Assembly (NCBI RefSeq): GCF_001870485.1
Contig: NZ_MDKE01000005.1
Location: 1-64,000 of the forward strand
DNA from: Oceanisphaera psychrotolerans
Lineage (GTDB): Bacteria; Pseudomonadota; Gammaproteobacteria; Enterobacterales; Aeromonadaceae
Reading direction: 5' to 3'
DNA: 64,000 bases
Under the pieces are notes generated by a model. The model had not been told where the DNA came from, searched no databases, and saw only the letters and a program-made list of their open reading frames with translations. Shown one piece after another: positions 1 to 10,172 of this stretch (the stretch's first letter is position 1; each line of letters opens with the position of its first letter). The position numbers and the translations under genes are program-made.

Positions 1-150
1 TTGGACAAGGCCGAAGACCGGTTATCGCTGTGGACCAAACAGCTGGTGGAGCGACGAGGCAAGCAACGCGCTGCCGTGGCCACCGCCAATAAGCTGGCAC
101 GCATTATCTGGGTCATGTTATTCCGGCAGGAGCACTACCGGGCAGCATGA
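1..150 (+). CDS. IS110-family transposase, C-terminal end (cut by window edge)
   Basis: The frame is open from base 1 to a TGA at 148-150 and encodes 49 residues ending in a basic stretch with KQRAAVATANKLARIIWVML and then FRQEHYRA. This matches the conserved C-terminus of IS110/IS1111 transposases (RRG-x-N-x-A-x-ALANKxARI-type). These enzymes combine a DEDD RuvC-like domain with a C-terminal Transposase_20 domain holding a catalytic serine, both of which would lie upstream of the window. The gene points toward panF, which is transcribed against it. Whether the full transposase is intact cannot be seen. The family call is fairly firm, the subgroup is not. Confidence 0.75.
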   Translation: MDKAEDRLSLWTKQLVERRGKQRAAVATANKLARIIWVMLFRQEHYRAA

Positions 151-462
151 ACTGAAACGAAGATACAGCATTAAACCACGTTAAGCAGGAAGGAAAAGCA
201 GCAGTAATACACCCCGATAAAACGCGATGCGGTAGACGTGTATGAGGCAACAGGTTAAACCGGCCCTTGCAAACGCCGGGTGAACCCCAGGAGTCTGAAC
301 TCCGTAGGGACGATAGGCAGCAAGGGCGCGGTTCTCATTAGGGCCAGAGTGAGCAGAAGTCTCACTCATCAAAACAGGCCGAATATACGGGTGCAGTTAA
401 TCCTGATAGCCAAAAACACGGAAACCTCACTTGCGAAAAGCGAGGTGTCCATATATGGGTTT
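1..462 (+). mobile_element. Right part of an IS110-family insertion sequence
   Basis: The transposase tail (1-150) is followed by about 300 non-coding bases, as expected for the long right end of IS110 elements. An imperfect hairpin at 425-445 (cctcactt / aagcgagg) is followed by gaggtgtccatatatggg near 442-459, which resembles known IS110-type right ends and is taken as the approximate boundary. IS110 elements usually lack clean terminal inverted repeats, so the exact end and any target duplication cannot be fixed from one side. Confidence 0.55.
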
Positions 463-504
463 ACGGCGAGTCGGCGGAGCGGGCCCTTTGTCCGACTTTA
501 TCAG
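151..504. other. Non-coding stretch between transposase tail and panF stop
   Basis: No convincing gene is present; the open frames here are short or antisense. The part up to about 460 belongs to the IS right end. The last 45 bases, before the panF stop at 505-507, contain a small inverted pair (agtcgg 469-474 / ccgact 492-497) that could be a weak panF terminator. prmA, which often follows panF, is absent. Confidence 0.5.
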
Positions 505-1959
505 TCAGTCACGACCGAACAGCTGGCGAACTTCGGTGGTGGGGGGCGCTGTCAACAGCGAGCCGAACACATAGGCCAGGCCCGACAGGGTCAGGCTGGG
601 CACGATGGCGTGCAATCCCAGCACCTTGATGCCGAAGCTGGTCAGCAGGCCGTAGCAGACGGCGCCGGTGACCATGGACGCCAGGGCGCCGGTGGCGTTG
701 CCGCGCCACCAGTACAGGCCCAGCACCAGCGGCCAGAAGAAGATGGCCTGCAGGGCGCCGAACGCCAGCAGATTGAGCCAGATGATCATGTCCGGCGGGC
801 TCAGCGCCGCCCACAGTACGATCAGTCCCAGTACCAGGGTTACCAGTCGGCTGGCGCGCTTGATGGCGGTGGGCGAGGGTGGGGTACGGCTCAGGTAGTT
901 GAGATACAGATCCTTCACCAGGGTGGCGGAGGCCTGGATCAGCTGGGAGTCGATGGTCGACATGATGGCGGCCATGGGGCCGGCCAGAAACAGCCCGGCC
1001 ACGATGGGCGGCAGCACCGTCAGCATCAGGGTCGGCATCACCTTGTCGGGTACCGTGAGTTCGGGCACCAGCACCCGACCGAGGGCGCCGGCGAAATGCA
1101 TGCCGAACATCAGCAGGGCCCCCACCAGGGTGCCGATGATAATGCCCTTGTGCATGGCGCCGCTGTCCTTGTAGGCCAGGCAGCGCACCGCCGAATGGGG
1201 CAGACCGATAACGCCGAAGCACACCAGCACCCAGAACGACAGCATGAAACTGGCACCGAGAAAGCCGTCCGGCCCCCGGGGCTCTACCAGGCCCGGATCG
1301 ATCTCGGCCAGGGCGGTGAACATGGCGCCGGCCCCGTCGCCCGCGTGCAATACCCCGGCCAGCAGTACCAGGGTGCCCAGCAGCATCAGCACGCCCTGTA
1401 CCGCATCGGTGACCACCACGGCCCGAAAGCCGCCAATCAGGGTGTAGAGCAGCACCGTGGTGGCGAAGATGATCAGCCCCCCCTGGTAGGGCAGGCCGGT
1501 GACGGTTTCCAGCAGCCGGGCGCCACCGATGAACTGCACCACCATGGTGGCGACAAAGGCGGCGAGCAGGCCCAGTGCCGCCAGTATCACCACCAGCGGG
1601 CTGCGATAGCGGGCATAGAGCATGTCGTTGATGGTCAGCGCGTTGACCCGACGGGCGATGTGAGCGAACTGCTTGCCCAGCACGCCCAGGGTCAGCCAGA
1701 CGGTGGGCACCTGGATCATGGCCAGCAGCACCCAGCCCAGCCCCATGCGATAGGCCGCACCGGGCCCGCCGATGAAGGAGGAGGCAGAGGCATAGGTGGC
1801 CACCATGGTCATGGCCAGCACAAAGCCGCCCATGGAACGGTTGCCTAGAAAGTAGTCCTGCACGAAGCTGCCTTGCTGCGGGCGACGGCTGAGCCAGAAG
1901 CCCAGTCCGATCATGACCGCCAGGTAACAGGCCAGCGGGATCAGCAATTCAAGGTTCAT
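505..1959 (-). CDS. panF: Sodium/pantothenate symporter PanF
   Basis: This 484-residue inner-membrane protein of the solute:sodium symporter (SSS) family is essentially the length of E. coli PanF (483). It takes up pantothenate with Na+ to feed CoA synthesis. It begins MNLELLIPLACYLAVMIG and shows about 13 hydrophobic segments, with SSS-type motifs such as VATYASASSFIGGPGAAY and GGFRAVVVTDAVQG. The start was chosen at 1959 because it overlaps the yhdT stop as ATGA (1956-1959), the usual yhdT-panF coupling; a much longer open frame upstream runs through yhdT and is not used. The IS110 element begins just past its stop. Confidence 0.93.
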   Translation of the reverse strand: MNLELLIPLACYLAVMIGLGFWLSRRPQQGSFVQDYFLGNRSMGGFVLAMTMVATYASASSFIGGPGAAYRMGLGWVLLAMIQVPTVWLTLGVLGKQFAHIARRVNALTINDMLYARYRSPLVVILAALGLLAAFVATMVVQFIGGARLLETVTGLPYQGGLIIFATTVLLYTLIGGFRAVVVTDAVQGVLMLLGTLVLLAGVLHAGDGAGAMFTALAEIDPGLVEPRGPDGFLGASFMLSFWVLVCFGVIGLPHSAVRCLAYKDSGAMHKGIIIGTLVGALLMFGMHFAGALGRVLVPELTVPDKVMPTLMLTVLPPIVAGLFLAGPMAAIMSTIDSQLIQASATLVKDLYLNYLSRTPPSPTAIKRASRLVTLVLGLIVLWAALSPPDMIIWLNLLAFGALQAIFFWPLVLGLYWWRGNATGALASMVTGAVCYGLLTSFGIKVLGLHAIVPSLTLSGLAYVFGSLLTAPPTTEVRQLFGRD

Positions 1960-2228
1960 GGCTTGTCTCCCAGACTGCGCTCCTGGCCGGACTCGGGGTC
2001 GTCTTCCAGCATGATGTTCCTGAAGCTGAGCCGCACCATCAGTACACAGAGTCCGACAAACAGCAGCGGATTGAACAGGCAGCTCAGCACAAACCACAGC
2101 GGCCAGTCGCCCAGCATCAGCCCGGGTGGCACCGCGTAGGCGCTCAGCCACCAGCCGGCCATATACAGCAGCGCCAGCGCCACGCTCAGGCCGGCTTCCC
2201 GGCGGGCAATGGATACGATATTGGTCAT
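1956..2228 (-). CDS. yhdT: YhdT family membrane protein (DUF997)
   Basis: A 90-residue protein with two hydrophobic segments (about residues 15-33 and 42-66) and a charged C-terminus rich in D/E/S. YhdT-like proteins are almost always encoded directly before panF and are thought to be a small accessory partner of the symporter, but no activity is established. The assignment rests on size, topology and the 4-base ATGA overlap with panF. It is likely co-transcribed and co-translated with panF. Confidence 0.85.
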   Translation of the reverse strand: MTNIVSIARREAGLSVALALLYMAGWWLSAYAVPPGLMLGDWPLWFVLSCLFNPLLFVGLCVLMVRLSFRNIMLEDDPESGQERSLGDKP

Positions 2229-2303
2229 CTTTGATGTTCCACAAGAAGGGGGCCGGAGAATAACAGCGGGGGCGTGCCGGGATCAACGCGGTGCGCCCGT
2301 CAG

Positions 2304-2329
2304 CGGCGGCAGGAGAGCCCCTGCCGCCG
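2304..2329 (-). terminator. GC-rich hairpin after the RidA-family gene
   Basis: A 10-bp perfect stem (cggcggcagg 2304-2313 / cctgccgccg 2320-2329) with a 6-base loop lies between the RidA-family stop and the yhdT start. There is no U-tract on the minus strand, so it may attenuate transcription or stabilise RNA rather than terminate. Confidence 0.4.
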
Positions 2330-2339
2330 GTTGGCATCG

Positions 2340-2705
2340 TCAGCCGGCGTAACCGTCACCGGCCGCGGCGACGAAGGCCAGCTCGACCAGATAGTCGGGG
2401 TTGGCCAGTTCCGCCTTGACGCAGGCGCGGCTGGGGGCCGTATTCGGTTCGAACCAGGCATCCCAGGCGGCATTGAAGGCCGGCAGGTTGGCGAAGTCGG
2501 TCAGGTAGATGGTGACCGACAGCAGACGCGTCTTGTCGCTGTTGATCTTGGCGAGGGCCTGCTCGGCCTGGGCGAAGATCTGGGCGGCCTGGCCTTGGAT
2601 GTCGGCGTCGAGGTCGGACTCGGGTACTTCGACGAAATGGGCGATGCCGTTGAATACGGTAATGTCGGACCAGCGCTGGCTGGGGTTGATGCGATGGATA
2701 GTCAT
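2340..2705 (-). CDS. RidA/YjgF/UK114-family protein
   Basis: A 121-residue member of the RidA superfamily. Archetypal RidA hydrolyses reactive enamine/imine intermediates such as 2-aminoacrylate, while many paralogues have unknown substrates. Family signatures include DIQGQAAQIFAQAEQALA, VTIYLTD and the C-terminal ACVKAELANPDYLVELA; the near-terminal region ACVKAEL differs from the canonical R-x-x-V-x-V-x-x-LP motif of true RidA, so this is probably a different RidA subgroup. The start at 2705 is preceded by an AGAGAG ribosome site; a longer frame to 2786 would run into the accC terminator. It sits between accC and yhdT-panF, which is not the E. coli arrangement. Confidence 0.85.
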   Translation of the reverse strand: MTIHRINPSQRWSDITVFNGIAHFVEVPESDLDADIQGQAAQIFAQAEQALAKINSDKTRLLSVTIYLTDFANLPAFNAAWDAWFEPNTAPSRACVKAELANPDYLVELAFVAAAGDGYAG

Positions 2706-2784
2706 ACTGTCTCTCTTCAGGTGGGGGCAGAGGCGCCATTTTAACGGTAAAGGACGGCGAGGGGAAAACGCCGTCGTCACAAAC

Positions 2785-2811
2785 AAAAACGGCGCCCGCA
2801 GGCGCCGTTTT
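2785..2811 (-). terminator. Rho-independent terminator of accBC
   Basis: A perfect stem aaaacggcgcc (2786-2796) / ggcgccgtttt (2801-2811) with a CGCA/TGCG tetraloop, giving a U-run on the minus strand (complement of 2785-2789). It lies 15 bases past the accC stop and ends the aroQ-accB-accC transcript. Confidence 0.9.
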
Positions 2812-2825
2812 CCATCAGCAGTGTC

Positions 2826-4166
2826 TTACAGACCCAGCTTCTTCTCGAGGTAATGAATATTGGTGCCGCCATTGCGGAAATTTTCATCACTCATGATTTC
2901 TTTATGCAGCGGGATATTGGTCTTGATACCTTCGATTACCAGCTCGTTCAGGGCGTGGGTCATGCGGGCGATCGCGATGTCGCGGTTTTCGCCGTAGCAG
3001 ATCAGCTTGCCGATCATGGAATCGTAGTAGGGCGGTACCTTGTAGCCGGCATAAATGTGGGAATCCCAGCGCACACCCAGGCCACCCGGAGAGTGGAAGC
3101 GGGTGATCTCGCCCGGACTCGGCACGAAGCTCTTCGGGTCTTCGGCGTTGATCCGGCACTCGATGGCGTGGCCACGAACCATGACCTGCTCCTGGGTGAT
3201 GGACAGGGGCAGACCGGCGGCGACGCGCAGCTGCTCCTTGATCAGATCGACCCCGGTGATCATCTCGGTAACCGGATGCTCTACCTGGATACGGGTGTTC
3301 ATTTCGATGAAATAGAACTCGCCGTTTTCATACAGGAACTCGAAGGTACCGGCGCCACGGTAGCCGATATCGACACAGGCCTTGCAGCAGCGATCGCCGA
3401 TAAACTTGCGCATTTCGGCGGTAATGCCCGGGGCCGGCGCCTCTTCCACTACCTTCTGGTGGCGGCGCTGCATGGAGCAGTCCCGCTCGGCCAGATGGAT
3501 GGCCTTGCCCTGACCGTCGGCCAGAACCTGGATCTCGATATGGCGCGGGTTTTCCAGGAATTTTTCCATGTACACCATGTCGTTGCCGAAGGCTGCACCC
3601 GCCTCGGCCTTGGTCATGGCGATGGATTTCTCCAGCTCGCTTTCGTTGCGTACCACGCGCATGCCGCGACCACCGCCGCCACCGGCGGCCTTGATGATCA
3701 CCGGATAGCCAATGCGCTTGGCGATGGTGGCGTTTTTCTTGGCATCGTCACCGATGGGGCCATCGGAGCCGGGCACACAGGGCACGCCGGCTTTCTTCAT
3801 GGACTCGATCGCGGACACTTTGTCGCCCATCAGGCGAATGGTGTCGCCCCGGGGACCGATGAACACGAAGCCGGACTTCTCGACCTGGTCGGCAAAGTCG
3901 GCATTTTCTGCCAGAAAGCCGTAACCCGGGTGAATGGCGACCGCATCGGTCACTTCGGCCGCGGCGATGATGGAGGGAATGTTCAGGTATGACTGATGGG
4001 ACTGATTGCCACCGATACAGATGGACTCGTCCGCCAGCAGTACATGCTTGAGCTCACGGTCGGCGGTGGAATGTACCGCGACCGTCTTGATCCCGAGTTC
4101 TTTACAGGCGCGCAGGATCCGCAGGGCAATTTCACCGCGGTTGGCGATGACTACTTTATCCAGCAT
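2826..4166 (-). CDS. accC: Acetyl-CoA carboxylase, biotin carboxylase subunit AccC
   Basis: 446 residues (E. coli 449). AccC carboxylates the biotin carried by AccB using ATP and bicarbonate, the first half-reaction of malonyl-CoA synthesis. The N-terminal biotin carboxylase domain begins [17 protein letters not shown]. The ATP-grasp glycine loop [12 protein letters not shown] is near residue 160-170, followed by the metal/catalytic stretch [16 protein letters not shown] and a C-terminal domain ending LEKKLGL. It is 9 bases downstream of accB and followed by a strong terminator, so it closes the aroQ-accB-accC operon. Confidence 0.98.
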   Translation of the reverse strand: MLDKVVIANRGEIALRILRACKELGIKTVAVHSTADRELKHVLLADESICIGGNQSHQSYLNIPSIIAAAEVTDAVAIHPGYGFLAENADFADQVEKSGFVFIGPRGDTIRLMGDKVSAIESMKKAGVPCVPGSDGPIGDDAKKNATIAKRIGYPVIIKAAGGGGGRGMRVVRNESELEKSIAMTKAEAGAAFGNDMVYMEKFLENPRHIEIQVLADGQGKAIHLAERDCSMQRRHQKVVEEAPAPGITAEMRKFIGDRCCKACVDIGYRGAGTFEFLYENGEFYFIEMNTRIQVEHPVTEMITGVDLIKEQLRVAAGLPLSITQEQVMVRGHAIECRINAEDPKSFVPSPGEITRFHSPGGLGVRWDSHIYAGYKVPPYYDSMIGKLICYGENRDIAIARMTHALNELVIEGIKTNIPLHKEIMSDENFRNGGTNIHYLEKKLGL

Positions 4167-4175
4167 GAGAATTCC

Positions 4176-4640
4176 TTATTCGATGATGAACAGCGGCTCG
4201 TCGAACTCGACCGGCTGGCCATTGTCGATCAGGATGGCCTTGATCACGCCGGACTTGTCGGCTTCGATCTGGTTCATCATTTTCATGGCTTCAACGATGC
4301 ACAGGGTGTCACCGGCATTCACGGTCTGGCCGACTTCGGCAAAGTTCTTGGCGCCGGGGCTGGAGGCGCGGTAGAAGGTACCGACCATGGGGGAACGCAT
4401 GACATGACCGCTCATTGCCGGGGCGGCGGCTTCGGCGGCCGGGGCAGCAGGTGCGGCCGGTGCAGCAGCAGGTGCGGCCGGGGCCGGAGCGGCTTGCATC
4501 TGATACTGGGGCTGCATGACCTGGCCGGGGTTACCGTAACGGCTGATGCGAACGGATTCTTCGCCTTCGGAAATTTCCAGCTCGGCGATGCCGGATTCTT
4601 CTACCAGTTCGATCAGTTTCTTGATTTTACGAATATCCAT
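4176..4640 (-). CDS. accB: Acetyl-CoA carboxylase biotin carboxyl carrier protein AccB
   Basis: 154 residues. Residues 1-35 form the N-terminal domain ([20 protein letters not shown]). About residues 42-75 are an Ala/Pro-rich flexible linker. The C-terminal biotinyl domain carries [12 protein letters not shown], with Lys120 as the biotin attachment site. AccB shuttles carboxybiotin between AccC and the AccA/AccD transferase in the cytoplasm. Upstream aroQ is 38 bases away in the same direction. Confidence 0.98.
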   Translation of the reverse strand: MDIRKIKKLIELVEESGIAELEISEGEESVRISRYGNPGQVMQPQYQMQAAPAPAAPAAAPAAPAAPAAEAAAPAMSGHVMRSPMVGTFYRASSPGAKNFAEVGQTVNAGDTLCIVEAMKMMNQIEADKSGVIKAILIDNGQPVEFDEPLFIIE

Positions 4641-4677
4641 GAGCGTTCTCTTGTTATGTTAGTACTGTGCTGATGAG

Positions 4678-5127
4678 TTAACGACGGGTCAGATGACGAG
4701 CCGCCGCTTCCAGGGCAAATTCGTAACCATCGGCGCCGAAGCCACAAATCACCCCCACCGCCTTGTCGGCCAGGTAAGAGTGATGGCGGAAAGGCTCACG
4801 GGCATGCACATTCGACAGGTGCACCTCGATAAAGGGGATGTTAACCCCCAGCAGGGCATCTCGGATGGCAACGCTGGTGTGAGTGAAGGCGGCGGGATTG
4901 ATGATGATGAAATCCTGCCTGCCATAGGCCTGGTGGATGGCGTCGATCAGTTGATGTTCCGCATTGGATTGCAGGTGACTGAGTTCGATATCGCGCTCGG
5001 CTGCCTGTTCGGTCAGGCGGGCAACGATGTCGTTCAGGCTGTTCTGACCATAGATGCCGGGTTCGCGCTGGCCCAGAAGATTAAGATTGGGTCCGTTCAG
5101 CAACAGAATTCGGAATTTATCGGTCAT
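4678..5127 (-). CDS. aroQ: 3-dehydroquinate dehydratase, type II
   Basis: 149 residues. It performs the third shikimate-pathway step, dehydrating 3-dehydroquinate to 3-dehydroshikimate. The type II family signature is complete: [19 protein letters not shown] at the N-terminus with the catalytic Tyr, then [17 protein letters not shown] and [18 protein letters not shown]. The start at 5127 ([12 protein letters not shown]) has a GAGGA site 9-10 bases upstream and matches family N-termini; an upstream in-frame ATG at 5163 has no ribosome site. It heads the accBC operon, a conserved arrangement. Confidence 0.96.
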   Translation of the reverse strand: MTDKFRILLLNGPNLNLLGQREPGIYGQNSLNDIVARLTEQAAERDIELSHLQSNAEHQLIDAIHQAYGRQDFIIINPAAFTHTSVAIRDALLGVNIPFIEVHLSNVHAREPFRHHSYLADKAVGVICGFGADGYEFALEAAARHLTRR

Positions 5128-5507
5128 TATGCGGCAATCCTCGTCAATCTTGCGGTTTAACATCGAGCAATAGGGAGCCTAGCCGTTTTTACCCATTACT
5201 GGCAAATAAAATCGTACGGTTCGACCCAGCGCGCCCAATTATAGTGATTTCGTGAAAATTGGCAGCAATTTACTGGTCTAATCACTGATCGCGGCCTGAA
5301 GCCCGGTAATGGTGACTGCCTTCCGGTATCGGGTGCGGTCGGGATGATACCGCCAAGACGCAATGTAGCGAGTGAAGGCCGTGGGTGCGACAGCTTCGGT
5401 CATGCAGTTGCAGGTTCGATCGGGGTGGCCGGATGGGCGGGAGTTCGGAGTCGTGGTGGCAACAACGCCGCCCGCAGGCGGCGTTTAATGGGTTAATGCC
5501 GTGTCGG
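5128..5507. other. Intergenic region: aroQ-accBC leader and acs 3' end
   Basis: No gene is supported here. The aroQ-proximal half must hold the aroQ-accBC promoter(s); I could not assign convincing boxes. The acs-proximal end contains the hairpin listed separately at 5464-5485. Confidence 0.5.
5464..5485 (-). terminator. Probable terminator of acs
   Basis: A 9-bp perfect stem (aacgccgcc 5464-5472 / ggcggcgtt 5477-5485) with a CGCA/TGCG loop, 22 bases past the acs stop. The U-run on the minus strand is short (UU-G-UU), so termination may be weak. The loop is the same as in the accC terminator. Confidence 0.65.
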
Positions 5508-7457
<1,950 letters not shown>

Positions 7458-7700
7458 TCTTCCACTCCTTGGTGCGGTAACCATTCGTTAACAAGGTGAC
7501 CCATAAGGTCGCTTGAATCAATTAGACTTTTGGCTAGAAAGTAACAACATGGCAATACTATACAATCACTTGTTGCGCCTGTGTTTATTATTCTTTTTGA
7601 ATGTTGTTGCTTTTGCTGGTGATTTTTCCGGGTGAGCTGTGTCTGCTGATGGTTTTTCGCGCCGGGAGAGCCGGCGCGCATGCTTTTCTCTGCGTACGAA

Positions 7701-8132
7701 TTACAGCAGCAGTTGCTCGGCAAAATAAATCACGATCAGGTAGCGCAGCCCCTTGCCGATGAACACCAGCAGCACGAACAGCGCCAGCCGTACCCGCATG
7801 ATGCCGGCGATAAAGGTCAGGGCATCGCCGCCCACCGGCGCCCAGGCCAGCAGCAGCGACCAGACTCCGAAACGTTGAAACCAGCGTTGGGCCCGCTCCA
7901 GCTGTTTGTCCTTGATGGGAAACCAGCGCTTGTGTCGGTAATGCAGCAGGTATTTGCCCAGCCACCAGTTGATGACCGAACCCAGGGTGTTGCCGACGCT
8001 GGCCAGGGCCCACAGCAGCATGGCGGCATCGGGCTGGCGGGTCAGCACCGCCGCCAGCACCACCTCGGAATAAAAGGGCGCTATGGTGGCGGCGATCAGG
8101 CTGCTGGCAAACACCAGCACATAATCAATCAT
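7701..8132 (-). CDS. yqaA: YqaA family DedA/VTT-like membrane protein
   Basis: 143 residues with about four membrane segments. It contains the SNARE-associated/VTT-type core (SEVVLAAVLTRQP; SVGNTLGSVINWWLGKYL; RFGVWSLLLAWAPVGGDALTFIAG). E. coli YqaA belongs to this small DedA-like family. Broader DedA proteins have been linked to lipid scrambling, but YqaA function is not settled. Its start overlaps the preceding C26 gene by 8 bases, so it ends a coupled operon with the amidoligase pair. Confidence 0.85.
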   Translation of the reverse strand: MIDYVLVFASSLIAATIAPFYSEVVLAAVLTRQPDAAMLLWALASVGNTLGSVINWWLGKYLLHYRHKRWFPIKDKQLERAQRWFQRFGVWSLLLAWAPVGGDALTFIAGIMRVRLALFVLLVFIGKGLRYLIVIYFAEQLLL

Positions 8133-8820
8133 AGAGTCGCTCGGGTCTGGCTGTCCGGGCCAGCCGGACCAGGGTGCGGAAGATGGCGCGCTGATGGCCG
8201 AGATAGGGCAGGTATTCCGGATGCCACTGCACTCCCAGCATATAGTGAGGATCCTGGCTTCGGCTTTCTATTGCCTGTACAAAACCGTCCAGATCCCGGG
8301 CCACTATGCTCAGCCCCTCACCCAGGCGATCGACGGCCTGATGATGCAGGCTGTTGATGCGCCAGCGTGGTTGGCGAATGATGTCATGCAGCCGGCCCTG
8401 GCCACAGCCGATGGCGGTCTTGCGTGGCAGGGGGGTGCGTCGGTTGGAGGTATGGCGGCGCAACGGCCGGATATCCGAATGCAGGGAGCCGCCGAGCACC
8501 ACGTTGATCAGCTGAGCACCGCGGCAGATGCCGAGCAACGGCAACTGGGTATCCAGCGCATGTTCGATCAGTTCTATTTCGAAGGCGTCCCGTTCGGGAT
8601 CGGCGGGGGCCCGGCCGGTGTCATCGCCGTACAGCGCGGCGTCGATGTCATCGCCGCCACCGATGATCAGCCCCTGCAGCTTGTCCCGCTTGTGGGGCAG
8701 GAAGGTGGCGGGGGTCAGCCGCAACGCCCGGCCACCGGCCAGAAAAATGGCCAGCCGGGTAGCCCACCAGGCCAGTGGCAGCCGGCTGTCGGGGCCGGTT
8801 ACGCCAATCAGCGGAGCCAA
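8125..8820 (-). CDS. Class I glutamine amidotransferase-like protein, peptidase C26 family
   Basis: 231 residues from a TTG start. The family includes gamma-glutamyl-GABA hydrolase PuuD and other gamma-glutamyl amide hydrolases. Visible motifs are IGVTGPDSR at the N-terminus, GLIIGGGDDIDAALY, the nucleophile elbow LGICRGAQ (Cys about residue 99) and the His/Glu pair in GVQWHPEY. The TTG start at 8820 was chosen because AAGG lies 7 bases upstream and the N-terminus then fits the family; the ATG at 8895 would overlap the amidoligase gene by 88 bases and add unrelated residues. It overlaps the amidoligase stop by 13 bases. The likely role is hydrolysis or transfer of a gamma-glutamyl-type amide linked to the amidoligase product; the substrate is unknown. 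Confidence 0.82.
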   Translation of the reverse strand: MAPLIGVTGPDSRLPLAWWATRLAIFLAGGRALRLTPATFLPHKRDKLQGLIIGGGDDIDAALYGDDTGRAPADPERDAFEIELIEHALDTQLPLLGICRGAQLINVVLGGSLHSDIRPLRRHTSNRRTPLPRKTAIGCGQGRLHDIIRQPRWRINSLHHQAVDRLGEGLSIVARDLDGFVQAIESRSQDPHYMLGVQWHPEYLPYLGHQRAIFRTLVRLARTARPERLYD

Positions 8821-9776
8821 GGCGTGACCTTGAGCTTCCAGGGATCGAGAAAGTCGGGCGTCATGCTGTCCAGGTGAGCGGCATAGTGTCGGCACAGCTG
8901 TTCCAGCCGGCCTTCATCGTTGGCCAACGCTTCTACCTGCAGCCATCCTGCCCAGGCGTGCTGCAACGACCAGAGTGGGTTGTCGATATCGGAGTTGGGC
9001 AGCCGGTAGTGCAGGGTGGGCCGCTTGTTGACCTTGTCATCCTGTACCACCTCCTGCACCCGGGCTTCGTTGTGCCAGGCCAGCATGGGCAGCAAATCCA
9101 GCGATCGATTGCGGCTGGGATTGGCGGCCAGGTAGTCTTCGCTGAACTGTGACAAATCGGGCCAGTAGTCGGGGTCGATCACCCGTCGGCTGTAGTCCTT
9201 GGCGAAACCGCGGATATAGGGCGACAGCTTGCGGGCGGCAACGATGTCTTCGTGCTGCTCCAGCCAGTCGTGCAGACACAGGTAGGCCTTGAAATAGCGC
9301 AGCAGGGTGACGCCGTCGGTGTCCGGCAGTTCGGGATTCAGGTGCAGGCCAAAGGCGTAATGCAGGGCGTGGCGGGTACCCTTGGCACCGCTGGCGCGCA
9401 GTCGCTCGAACAGCGGCGTCAGGCTGTCGAGCCGGGACAGTGGCAGTGGCGGGCTGACCAGCTCCAGCGGTACCACTTGAAAGGCCAGGGTGCCCAGCAG
9501 TTCGGTGGCGGCCTGCTCCAGTTCACCCGGAGGTTGCCGGAGCTGAACCCGGGCCAGCCGCTTGAGATAATCGAAGTCCAGCTCGGCCCTGAAGAGGCCG
9601 AGCGAGGTGTCGATTTCGATTTCGTACTCCGACCGGGGGAGCAGGTGACCATCCAGTTGTTCGGCCACCAGCCCGGCCAGCCGGGTCAGTGGCAGGCCGT
9701 TCAGTTCCAGCTCGACGCCGAGGCGGCGTTCCTGGCCTGAGGCCGTGTGTCTGTGTTCGGGTAAGCTGAATGCCAT
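8808..9776 (-). CDS. Putative amidoligase (glutamine-synthetase-fold COOH-NH2 ligase)
   Basis: 322 residues resembling the Amidoligase_2 family, predicted ATP-dependent carboxylate-amine ligases related to glutamine synthetase and GCS. The sequence shows the glutamate-rich first strand (RRLGVELELNGL), EYEIEIDTS, LELVSPPLPLSRLD and AFGLHLNPEL, whose acidic and His residues correspond to the metal/ATP site of the fold, and a C-terminal NKRPTLHYRLPN. The start at 9776 follows AGGAG with 7-base spacing; an upstream in-frame ATG at 9815 lacks a site. It is tightly coupled to a C26 amidotransferase, a pairing known for amidoligases of unknown product. Family call good, substrate unknown. Confidence 0.78.
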   Translation of the reverse strand: MAFSLPEHRHTASGQERRLGVELELNGLPLTRLAGLVAEQLDGHLLPRSEYEIEIDTSLGLFRAELDFDYLKRLARVQLRQPPGELEQAATELLGTLAFQVVPLELVSPPLPLSRLDSLTPLFERLRASGAKGTRHALHYAFGLHLNPELPDTDGVTLLRYFKAYLCLHDWLEQHEDIVAARKLSPYIRGFAKDYSRRVIDPDYWPDLSQFSEDYLAANPSRNRSLDLLPMLAWHNEARVQEVVQDDKVNKRPTLHYRLPNSDIDNPLWSLQHAWAGWLQVEALANDEGRLEQLCRHYAAHLDSMTPDFLDPWKLKVTPWLR

Positions 9777-9793
9777 GGTCGGGCTCCTGTCGG

Positions 9794-10159
9794 TTAACCG
9801 GACTGTTGCTGCCACCAGTAAAGCGCAAAGCCGGCCCAGCTCAGGGCAAGCAACAGCCAGGGGAGCCAGGACGAGCGGGCGGGTGCCGGCATCGGCTGGT
9901 CGACGCCGTGGTCGGCCTCGGTACCCGCATCAGTGTCTTGTGGTGGCTGGCGGCTCTGCTGCTTTCTGGCCTTGTCGGCGGCACGGGCACGGGCCTTGTG
10001 CTGCTTCTTGTACTCTTCTATGCCTTTCTGAATGCCCTGCGCGATGAGCCGGGTCTGTTCCTTGGTCTGGCCCGGACGCTGGGTCGCCCTGGCGACACGC
10101 TCGGCCTCCTCCCGGGTCTTGGGCGAGGGATTGCTCTTGCGGTTCTTGTTAAAAGCCAT
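9794..10159 (-). CDS. DUF2956 family protein
   Basis: 121 residues. The N-terminal two thirds is strongly charged (MAFNKNRKSNPSPKTREEAE, then RPGQTKEQTRLIAQGIQKGI), the middle is Lys/Arg/Gln-rich, and a single C-terminal membrane segment (SWLPWLLLALSWAGFALYWW) anchors it with the basic part probably cytoplasmic. This pattern matches DUF2956, a gammaproteobacterial family with no known function. It lies 13 bases after the TorD-like gene and 17 bases before the amidoligase, so it is probably in one operon with both. Confidence 0.82.
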   Translation of the reverse strand: MAFNKNRKSNPSPKTREEAERVARATQRPGQTKEQTRLIAQGIQKGIEEYKKQHKARARAADKARKQQSRQPPQDTDAGTEADHGVDQPMPAPARSSWLPWLLLALSWAGFALYWWQQQSG

Positions 10160-10172
10160 TATTGCGCCACCA

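Noticed and set aside
280-1848. 522-residue plus-strand frame opposite panF
   Set aside because: Gln/Gly/His-rich translation with no domain and no ribosome site; it is a shadow of the GC-rich panF gene.
2706-2786. N-terminal extension of the RidA-family protein
   Set aside because: It would begin in the accC terminator and add residues foreign to the family; the ATG at 2705 has a good ribosome site.
7658-7678. GC-rich hairpin (cgcgccgg / ccggcgcg) read as the yqaA terminator
   Set aside because: On the minus strand it is followed by an A-run, not a U-run, so it is not a canonical terminator.
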